A stretch of 7,220 bases of DNA from Bacteroidetes bacterium QH_10_64_19. Its GTDB lineage: Bacteria; Bacteroidota; Rhodothermia; Rhodothermales; Salinibacteraceae. The notes under the pieces are model-generated. The model had not been told where the DNA came from. It saw nothing but the letters and a program-made list of their open reading frames with translations, and searched no databases. Position numbers and translations under genes: made by a program. Below, piece by piece: positions 1-4,981 of the stretch (position 1 is its first letter; the number at the start of each line of letters is the position of its first letter). Where the stretch lies: NCBI GenBank assembly GCA_003023125.1, contig PXSY01000107.1, forward strand, positions 1 through 7,220, read 5' to 3'.

Positions 1-711
1 CGAATCGTCGACCCCGACCGAGCGCTTGAGCGTGCTTTCCAGCAGGTCTCCCACCTGCCCGACCCCGCCGCCGATGGCGATGAGCGCAACCACGTGCGGC
101 CACGCCAGCACGTCCACGAGGGCCACTTTGAGCAGAATCCCGACGGCCACGGCCGCCCCAATGCCACCGAGCGTGCCCTCCCAGGTTTTGCTCGGCGAGA
201 TGGTCGGCGCAAGGGGCCGCTGCCCCCACGTCCGGCCCACGTAGTAGGCCGCCACGTCTGTGGCCCACACGATCAGCAGGACCATGAGCACAAGGTGGAA
301 CGCCTCTCCATCCGCAACGGCCGGGCTACGCACCTCGCGGAGCACCACGAGGCTTCCGAGCAGGGCCGTAGGGTATACCATGCCGGTAAGGGTCACCGCA
401 AAGCTGACCAGGAACTGCTCGTGCGGAAGCAACAGCGGGGCGGCCACCGTGAAGACCAGGAGCAGGATTGCCCCCGCCGGCCACAGGGACGGCTGTACAG
501 CGACGGCCACCACAGAGAGCCCGACCAGGTAGCCGCCCACCCGGTAGGGATGGGCTCCGGCTTCGTGGGCCATCAGATACAACTCACGCTGGCCCAGGAC
601 GCCGATGAGACCCACGAGCCCCGCGAACCACCATCCCCCCAGATACGCGCCTCCCACCACGACAGGGGCGGCGAGTAAAGCGGTACCAATCCGGCGAAGA
701 TTGTTGCTCAC
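1..711 (-). CDS. cdsA: Phosphatidate cytidylyltransferase (CDP-diglyceride synthase), 3' end cut by window edge
   Basis: CdsA makes CDP-diacylglycerol from phosphatidic acid and CTP in the cytoplasmic membrane, the branch point for phospholipid synthesis. The 237 visible residues are mostly hydrophobic helices. Family motifs follow in order: WATDVAAYYVGRTWG from residue 149 (Asp152), SPSKTWEGTLGG from residue 172, and GQVGDLLESTLKR from about 218, the start of the CDP-alcohol signature. The signature normally continues with Lys-Asp; here residues 235-236 read Asp-Asp. The family is usually 260-290 residues, so roughly 30-50 C-terminal residues lie outside the window. I chose the GTG at 709-711 because the N-terminus (VSNNLRRIGTALLAAPVVVG) then starts right before the first membrane helix; no upstream in-frame ATG is visible, and the only purine-rich stretch (GGAGAAG) is too far upstream to be a good ribosome site. 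It is probably the last of three co-transcribed genes. Confidence 0.93.
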   Translation of the reverse strand, partial: MSNNLRRIGTALLAAPVVVGGAYLGGWWFAGLVGLIGVLGQRELYLMAHEAGAHPYRVGGYLVGLSVVAVAVQPSLWPAGAILLLVFTVAAPLLLPHEQFLVSFAVTLTGMVYPTALLGSLVVLREVRSPAVADGEAFHLVLMVLLIVWATDVAAYYVGRTWGQRPLAPTISPSKTWEGTLGGIGAAVAVGILLKVALVDVLAWPHVVALIAIGGGVGQVGDLLESTLKRSVGVDDS

Positions 712-763
712 AGGACCGTGGACGCTTCTCCATCCAACCAGTACGCAGGCAGGTCCCCGGCCC

Positions 764-1129
764 CTACGCAGAGGAGTCCTCGTCCTCGTCGGGTGGCCCA
801 AGATCCATGTGTTCGTGGCCGGAATCGAGTTTCGAGTCTTCATCCGGCGTATTGGCGGGCGGTGCCTCCGGGTCGGCCCCGAGGGCCGCCTCCTCCAACT
901 CGTCGTCGGAGAGCTGCTCCTCCAGCAGGGCCACCGCGTCGTCGGCCTGCTCCGGGGGCACCATTACGTGGACCGACGCGAGATCGCCAACCGTCAGGTT
1001 GAACGCGTGGTCGCGCTGCGTGAGCACCACGGCCGGAATGCCGCTGTCATCGAGCCGGTCCCGCACGAGATCGGCCTCATAGTCGGTGCTCGACCGAAAA
1101 ATGCTTACCCAGTCCTCGTGTTTGCTCAT
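764..1129 (-). CDS. DUF2007-domain small protein with acidic C-terminal tail
   Basis: This 121-residue soluble protein has an N-terminal DUF2007 fold (about residues 5-72): WVSIFRSSTDYEADLVRDRL, then DSGIPAVVLTQRDHAF, then VHVMVPPEQADDAVALLEE. This is the usual pattern of a helix, a 'GI-avv' strand and a closing 'v-V--e-a-~A--ll' helix. The family is labelled a putative signal-transducing or regulatory domain, with no firm biochemical role. Residues 73-121 form a low-complexity tail rich in Asp, Glu and Pro, as expected of a salt-adapted cytoplasmic protein. The ATG at 1127-1129 is chosen because the domain starts directly after it; the frame stays open further upstream, but that stretch lies antisense to the next gene's end. 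It sits 47 nt after the CPBP gene and 52 nt before cdsA, so it is probably translated from the same mRNA. Its role beside a membrane protease and a lipid enzyme is unknown. Confidence 0.85.
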   Translation of the reverse strand: MSKHEDWVSIFRSSTDYEADLVRDRLDDSGIPAVVLTQRDHAFNLTVGDLASVHVMVPPEQADDAVALLEEQLSDDELEEAALGADPEAPPANTPDEDSKLDSGHEHMDLGPPDEDEDSSA

Positions 1130-1176
1130 GGATGGCGAAGAAGATCGTGGACAGAACGAACGCCCCGTCCTCCGGA

Positions 1177-2157
1177 CTACCCGTCTCGGATGCGGGGAGC
1201 AAGCGTGTGCACAACATAGAGAACACCGCCGACAATGACGAATCCCACGAGCACCGCGTACCATGGCATGGTCGCATTCTCGACCGCCTGCAGGTCGTAG
1301 TCCGGATGCGACTCGGCATACCGAGCCCCCACCACGGCCAGGCCGTTGTGCGCGACGTGGACCGCCATGGCCGAAAGGAGACTCCCCGTCCGCCAAACCA
1401 GATAGGCCATGTAGAGGCCGAGGACTGTCAGCGGCAGCAACTGCGACGGGCGAAGGTGGTAGACCCCGAACAAGACCCCGGTCAGAAGGATTCCACCCAC
1501 CGGGCCCATCGCCCGCTCAAACTGCCGCTGCGCGTATCCGCGGAACAGGAGTTCCTCGCAGATCCCGGGCACGAGCGCCAGCATGGCCACGTTCGAAATC
1601 AGCCCCATATTGCTTTCGAGCACGTTCCGGATCAACTCCAACTGCGACTGCTCCATCAGCCGCACGGTTTCGGGAAGCGGAAGCTGCTGGTTAAGCTCGG
1701 CAAGCCACTGCGTCACCGGCTGAAGGCCGACGACCCCGGCCAGTACCAGCAGCAGGAGACGCCCGTCGACCCCGCGAAGACGGAGATACTCAACCCACTT
1801 CGAGGAGTGAAGCCGAGCCGCCAGCACGGACGGGATCGCCAGTCCCAGGACCTGTCCGATGCTATTGCTCAGGACCAACTCCCGGGTGTAGGTCGTCATC
1901 AGCCGATCCGGGCTGCGGAACGCCTCCATCGATACGCCCCCTTCCGCCATCGCAATCTGGGCGACGAGAATAATCGGCGTCAGGATGAACTGGAAGAGAA
2001 TGAAGGCCCCTCCGAGTCCCAGCAGGCCCGTTAGAAAGCTGAGGGTGGTCCGGCGGACCGAGGCCCGTTCCAGGGGCCCATCAAGTGGCAGGCGACCTCG
2101 TCGGCTCCATGGGTCGAAAAGGGTCGGTCCACCAGCTGCGGGGGAGGGCGAAGCCAC
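1177..2157 (-). CDS. CPBP family intramembrane metalloprotease (CAAX protease / Abi type)
   Basis: This is a 326-residue integral membrane protein. After a proline- and arginine-rich cytoplasmic start (1-38) come hydrophobic segments near 40-70, 95-113, 133-148, 185-200, 221-235, 241-256, 260-280 and 299-320. The CPBP/Abi motifs are all present: EELLFRG (Glu201, Glu202, Arg206), FGVYH (Phe230-His234) and HVAHN (His267-Asn271). These are the residues that bind the metal and catalyse cleavage in Rce1-type proteases. Bacterial members process membrane peptides or act in immunity and surface maturation; the substrate here cannot be told. The start is the GTG at 2155-2157, with no Shine-Dalgarno; no in-frame ATG gives a better start ahead of the first helix. 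It is the first gene of the minus-strand cluster with the DUF2007 gene and cdsA. The 159 bp up to the divergent tRNA must hold its promoter, which I could not pinpoint. Confidence 0.9.
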   Translation of the reverse strand: MASPSPAAGGPTLFDPWSRRGRLPLDGPLERASVRRTTLSFLTGLLGLGGAFILFQFILTPIILVAQIAMAEGGVSMEAFRSPDRLMTTYTRELVLSNSIGQVLGLAIPSVLAARLHSSKWVEYLRLRGVDGRLLLLVLAGVVGLQPVTQWLAELNQQLPLPETVRLMEQSQLELIRNVLESNMGLISNVAMLALVPGICEELLFRGYAQRQFERAMGPVGGILLTGVLFGVYHLRPSQLLPLTVLGLYMAYLVWRTGSLLSAMAVHVAHNGLAVVGARYAESHPDYDLQAVENATMPWYAVLVGFVIVGGVLYVVHTLAPRIRDG

Positions 2158-2278
2158 AGAGACGAAAGCGTCGGGAGAAAGGGCAAAGCGCGGAGTTGAA
2201 AGTGCAGAGCTTCTCGCTGTTTGCCCCTTCGCGGATTCTTTGCAGGAACATTCCGGGGGCTCCGCCGAACATTGTGGT

Positions 2279-2300
2279 GCACAAGCCGACGTGCTTGTGC
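2279..2300. repeat. Perfect 8-bp inverted repeat in the gap before the tRNA
   Basis: GCACAAGC (2279-2286) and GCTTGTGC (2293-2300) are exact inverted copies around a 6-nt loop. The hairpin ends 16 nt before the tRNA and lacks a following T-run, so it is not an intrinsic terminator. It lies between the divergent CPBP operon and the tRNA and could be an operator or a leader structure; the function is unknown. Confidence 0.5.
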
Positions 2301-2316
2301 GGTTGCATGCTTCTTT

Positions 2317-2390
2317 GCGCTCGTAGCTCAGTCGGACAGAGCATCGGTTTCCGGTACCGAAGGCCGGGGGTTCGAATCCTCCCGAGCGTA
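2317..2390 (+). tRNA. tRNA-Arg (anticodon CCG, reads CGG)
   Basis: The 74 nt fold into a full cloverleaf. The acceptor arms are GCGCTCG and CGAGCGT, followed by discriminator A. The D stem is GCTC/GAGC with a GG-containing loop. The anticodon stem TCGGT/ACCGA encloses loop TTCCGGT, with anticodon CCG at 2351-2353. The variable loop is AGGCC, and the T stem GGGGG/CCTCC (one G-U pair) holds the standard TTCGAAT loop. The CCA end is not encoded. The first acceptor pair is G1-U72 instead of the usual G-C. A terminator follows 7 nt downstream, so the gene is transcribed alone. A promoter must lie in the short gap upstream, but no clear -7 element is visible. Confidence 0.96.
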
Positions 2391-2397
2391 CGATCTG

Positions 2398-2441
2398 ACG
2401 CCCGCTTGAGTACTGTTCTCAGGCGGGCGTTTTCTGTGTTT
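2398..2441 (+). terminator. Rho-independent terminator of tRNA-Arg
   Basis: ACGCCCGCTTGAG (2398-2410) pairs with CTCAGGCGGGCGT (2418-2430) over 13 bp with one G-U pair, closing a 7-nt loop. A T-rich tail follows (TTTCTGTGTTT, 2431-2441). Its place 7 nt after the tRNA makes it the tRNA transcript's end. Confidence 0.92.
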
Positions 2442-2688
2442 GTGGGCGCTGGCAGCCGTTTTCAGCCCCCCTGGGGGATCGAAGACATCTTCTCACGTCC
2501 GACAATCCTTCGCGAGCACCCCTCTCGGCAGCGTTCGGGATCAAGATCGTTTCGACGCGGACCGCGCCTCTCTGAAGCGGCGGCCTGGAGTTCAGGTTGT
2601 GAAGAAATCCGAGAAGAGATTTGAGGACACTGGAAATCGTCAGAAGTGGACGTTTTTTGCCCTGCGACAGGGGGACCTACCTCGATGT
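2442..2688. other. Gene-free stretch downstream of the tRNA terminator
   Basis: I see no reading frame here with a protein-like composition on either strand. The long plus-strand frame starting near 2440 runs antisense through the zinc-ribbon gene and reads as a shadow. No sequence resembling the 3' end of the tRNA (a possible attachment-site copy) was seen by eye here or further downstream. Confidence 0.5.
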
Positions 2689-2913
2689 TCAGTGGGAGCT
2701 AGACCGGCCAAGCCCACTGGCAACTGCACAGTCAGGGCAGAAAAGCATCTCGTCGGCCTCTCCTTGCATCCACCCACGGTGTTCGAGGACGACCTTGGGG
2801 GCATTTACCGAATCAGGATCCGAATACAAGCCGCGGGCGTCGGACCGATCAACGACGGTTTCGTGGTTGCAGCCAAAACATTCGTATTCCAAAGGATAAG
2901 TAGGGCTGGGCAT
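2689..2913 (-). CDS. Small two-CxxC zinc-ribbon-like hypothetical protein
   Basis: This frame encodes 74 residues starting MPSPTYPLEYECFGCNHET. Two CxxC pairs, Cys12/Cys15 and Cys59/Cys62 (FCPDC), are spaced like the knuckles of a zinc ribbon, with 43 residues between them. The intervening part (DRSDARGLYSDPDSV...) is polar and acidic, fitting a salt-adapted soluble protein. I do not recognise the family. Zinc ribbons of this sort bind nucleic acid or partner proteins, but nothing in the sequence decides this. The ATG at 2911-2913 is preferred because it places the first knuckle near the N-terminus, as is common in such proteins; the frame stays open to an ATG at 3010-3012, whose extra 33 residues look non-conserved. 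It stands alone, without clear promoter or terminator, in a gene-poor, lower-GC stretch beside a tRNA, which suggests acquisition or survival from a decayed island. Confidence 0.55.
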   Translation of the reverse strand: MPSPTYPLEYECFGCNHETVVDRSDARGLYSDPDSVNAPKVVLEHRGWMQGEADEMLFCPDCAVASGLGRSSSH

Positions 2914-3481
2914 GAGCCTATGATCGAGGGAAGAAGACCACGCAAGGAGATAGGTAGGCGCTTCCAGGGCGTAGTGCGCCGCCCGCGTGTCTGGGACGGA
3001 TAGAATCGACACTCCTCATAACCGGGAGGCGTCCGTTCGTGGAACGGGATTCCAAGTTGAAGCGTCCCGATTCGACACAGAAAGAGCCTGCCCGCGGTGG
3101 GATCGGACAAGTTGTAAAGAGTACATCCCTGTATGCCGTCAACGTACAAAAATCATCCCCCGGTGCGTCAACCCGTAGGCGTAACAGAATTGGAAGGTCA
3201 CCATCCTGAGTTCTGCGGACGGCCGTAGGCCTCCATTGCAGCGTGCAGAAAGAGGAGAACCCGAAGAGCCGGGGCCAAGGGAGAGATCCCTCTGAGCCCA
3301 ACAAAGAGCGACACGGCGCCCTAGTTGCCCGGAGGTCCAGCGCGGGTAGACCGCATTTCAACGTCCGCGTGAGCAACAAACGTCAGTCCGCGAGGTGGAA
3401 TTGGAGAGCGCAGTCTCCTAAAAAATTCGGCTGCGAACCGGTTCGCCTGCGCGAACGTCCCTCAGCACCCCGGAACGCCCA
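2914..3481. other. Gene-poor stretch without supported genes
   Basis: Several open frames of 60-150 codons exist on both strands, but they are Arg/Ser/Pro/Cys-rich, overlap each other antisense and lack the acidic bias of the surrounding real proteins. Hand counts of single 60-base lines between 2641 and 3180 give about 48-58% GC, against 67-83% in lines from the flanking genes. The stretch is best read as decayed or foreign intergenic DNA. Confidence 0.45.
3433..3456. repeat. Three alternating GCGAAC half-sites
   Basis: GCGAACCGGTTCGC (3433-3446) is a perfect 14-bp palindrome. A third half-site GCGAAC (3451-3456) pairs equally well with the middle GTTCGC through a 4-nt loop, so two hairpins would exclude each other. 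This could be a dimeric regulator site, but no intact gene lies next to it. Confidence 0.4.
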
Positions 3482-3735
3482 ATCAACACCGTCGACCCGA
3501 ACGGCACTCTTCTCATCAACCCCGCGTAGCCATAGGCCACCGCCGGACTGACGACGGCAATTTCTAGTCCGACAAGCATCCCGAGCTTCCCGAAAACGTC
3601 TTTGCGCTGCACATGAACGACGGCATGGCCCGGGATCTGATCTACCAGTACGCCCGCCGCACCGACGAGGTCGAACTGCGGGAGGGTCTGCTGGCGGCGC
3701 TGGAGAATACGGAGCCCGAAGGCGCCGAACAGTAA
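3482..3735 (+). pseudogene. Probable 3' remnant of an unidentified gene
   Basis: The clearest part is 3568-3735: 55 codons reading SDKHPELPENVFALHMNDG, then MARDLIYQYARRTDEVELRE, then GLLAALENTEPEGAEQ and TAA. Its acidic, helix-forming composition matches the real proteins in this window and not their shadows. An in-frame TAG at 3565-3567 interrupts it; before this the same frame reads TDDGNF. In another frame, 3482-3526 reads INTVDPNGTLLINPA before a TAG, which also looks like protein. Together they suggest one C-terminal coding region broken by a stop and a frameshift. Alternatively, 3613-3735 (ATG at 3613) could be a genuine 40-residue small protein. I do not recognise the family. The antisense frame across this stretch is Arg/Gly/Pro-rich and looks like a shadow. 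Confidence 0.4.
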
Positions 3736-4071
3736 CCGGCCCGGCGACCCGCTCCGCCCGTACGGCGTCGCCTCTGCTCCGCATCCGTGCGCGGGGCAAT
3801 CGCCACACGCGAAACGGCGGAGAGGCAGAGCACGTGTTCTGGACGCGGGGTAACGAGTCGGCTTCGGAAGCACGATGCCATTGCCGTGAGTCTGGACGAT
3901 CTAACACTGTCCTCGTCCGGTCGGGTGCGGTTGTGCGCTCGTGCAGGCCATGCTGCTCGTTCCGGCAGGGGCGGCTCCATCGTCATTCCTCACAGGACGC
4001 TGTTGCCACGGGACCGCCCGGTCAGCGGCCCTCATTGTCGGGATTCGGGAACCTCGCCCGACGCCCACCGA
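3736..4071. other. Gene-free stretch upstream of the deaminase locus
   Basis: No frame here has convincing protein character. The plus-strand frame that opens at 3941 and runs into the deaminase reads Cys/Arg/Pro-rich until about 4118, where deaminase homology starts, so I do not extend the gene upstream. Confidence 0.5.
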
Positions 4072-4099
4072 TTTGCGCGGGTCCCGATTTCTATATTTG
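4072..4099 (+). promoter_or_regulatory. Bacteroidota-type promoter (TTTG ... TATATTTG)
   Basis: TATATTTG (4092-4099) fits the Bacteroidota -7 consensus TAnnTTTG exactly. TTTG at 4072-4075 can serve as the -33 element; the 16-nt spacer is a little short for the consensus. Transcription would start about 7-10 nt downstream, giving a leader of only some 10 nt before the ATG at 4118. That supports 4118 as the deaminase start. Confidence 0.6.
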
Positions 4100-4117
4100 G
4101 ACAACGCTTCGGCGTCC

Positions 4118-4862
4118 ATGCCGTCTCTCCCACCTCTTGCTCAGCTCCGCGAACGCGTCCAGGCGCTTCGTGCCCGCGCCCATGTGCCGTTTTCCGAGGC
4201 CCCCACGGCGGCCGTGCTCCTGCTCGACGATGGACGATGGATCCCGGGCGTCCGGGTCGAGAGCGCGTCGTACTCGCTGACGCTCCCGGCCATCCTGAAC
4301 GCCTACACCACCGCCGTGGCCGCCGGGGTGGCCGATGCCGTCGCCGCCTTCGTGCTGTCACGCCCCTTCCGCCGCGAAGAGGCCTTGTACGTGAAGGCGC
4401 TGCCGCAGGGGCCCCACGAGGCTGTGGCCGACGACGCGTGGCTGCAGGGCGGCTGGGCCGGCGACGGCGGGGCGCTGCCCCCCGTGGACGCCCCACTTGC
4501 CCCGACGCTTGACCGCTCCTCCGACGATCCGGCGGAGAGCATCGGTACGGCGGAGGGCATCGGTACGGCCCGGCGTGTGGCCCAGCGGGCTCATGTGCCC
4601 GCCTGCCCGCATCCTCTGTGCCGAGCGCAATGCCCTGGGCACCGTTCAATCGTATGGTCTCCCGACGCCCACCCGCCTCTTTCTTGCCTGCGCCGAGGAT
4701 GCGAGCGGCACGCCCTGCGGGGCATGTCGACAGCTCCTGGCGGAACTCGCCCCCGACACGACGCTTTGGATGGACCGGCGCGATGAGCCTCCTGAACGCA
4801 CCACCGTTTCGGCGCTGCTCCCAGGCTCGTTCCGCGGTCAGGCCTTGCTCGACAAGGCGTAA
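4118..4862 (+). pseudogene. Two-module cytidine-deaminase-like gene, frameshifted by an internal deletion
   Basis: Intact family members hydrolyse cytidine to uridine in pyrimidine salvage. From ATG 4118 the first frame reads LRARAHVPFS (18-26), TAAVLLLDDGRWIPGVRVESASYSLTL split over beta1-beta2 (30-56) and LPAILNAYTTAVAAG (56-70). This is a deaminase core in which the zinc/catalytic Cys-Ala-Glu is replaced by Pro-Ala-Ile. A linker follows, then a second helix, ARRVAQRAHVP (151-161), ending near 4603. The catalytic half continues in the next frame from about 4605: ILCAERNALG (CAE codons 4617-4625), TPCGACRQLLAEL (zinc Cys codons 4716-4718 and 4725-4727), to TAA 4860-4862. The second module lacks its beta1-beta2 segment of some 30 residues, so an out-of-frame deletion is the simplest explanation. 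TGCCCGC occurs twice at the joint (4596-4602, 4604-4610). Acidic composition supports the first frame up to the joint. Assembly error or +1 frameshifting are less likely alternatives. Confidence 0.7.
4532..4567 (+). repeat. 18-bp tandem duplication in the deaminase linker
   Basis: GCGGAGAGCATCGGTACG (4532-4549) is followed directly by GCGGAGGGCATCGGTACG (4550-4567), differing at one base. In the first deaminase frame the copies encode AESIGT and AEGIGT, so the duplication keeps frame and by itself does not break the gene. Confidence 0.9.
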
Positions 4863-4907
4863 GGCCCGCTGTGCTCATGCCATGAATGTGCCTCTCCCCA
4901 ACAGTCT

Positions 4908-4951
4908 TGAGGCTCACGTTCGAACGCCCAGCCTCACAGCGGTTCTGCTGT
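4908..4951 (+). promoter_or_regulatory. Two adjacent stem-loops before the antiporter
   Basis: TGAGGCT (4908-4914) pairs with AGCCTCA (4930-4936), and the enclosed loop holds the palindrome CGTTCGAACG (4917-4926). Next, ACAGC (4936-4940) pairs with GCTGT (4947-4951) around a 6-nt loop. No T-run follows, so they are not typical terminators. They end 30 nt before the antiporter ATG and may shape its leader or mark the end of the deaminase transcript. Confidence 0.4.
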
Positions 4952-4981
4952 TCGGTCGGTGATCCACCTGAGTTCCCCCGC

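Noticed and set aside
94..678. Long plus-strand frame across the left end
   Set aside because: It is antisense to cdsA, whose motifs are clear on the minus strand; its His/Arg-rich composition is that of a shadow.
1132..2034. 300-codon plus-strand frame
   Set aside because: It lies antisense to the CPBP protease gene and has a His/Gln/Arg-rich composition without recognisable motifs.
2085..2624. Plus-strand frame running through the tRNA
   Set aside because: It translates the tRNA cloverleaf and terminator; no protein character outside them.
2650..2676. Hairpin CCCTG/CAGGG next to a T6 run
   Set aside because: The T-run lies on the wrong side of the hairpin for a plus-strand terminator, and the minus strand has A residues after it.
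2918..3379. 153-codon minus-strand frame
   Set aside because: Cys/Arg/Pro/Ser-rich, no motifs, lacks the acidic bias seen in the genuine genes, and overlaps other equally poor frames.
3383..3907. Minus-strand frames opposite the 3482-3735 remnant
   Set aside because: Arg/Gly/Pro-rich composition; the plus strand reads better as protein with an acidic C-terminus.
3941..4117. Upstream extension of the deaminase to 3941
   Set aside because: The added residues have no deaminase homology and a Cys/Arg-rich composition, and the promoter at 4072-4099 would lie inside the gene.
4560..4620. Programmed +1 frameshifting to join the two deaminase frames
   Set aside because: No slippery site or stop at the switch is evident, and even a joined product would lack beta1-beta2 of the catalytic module, so deletion explains more.
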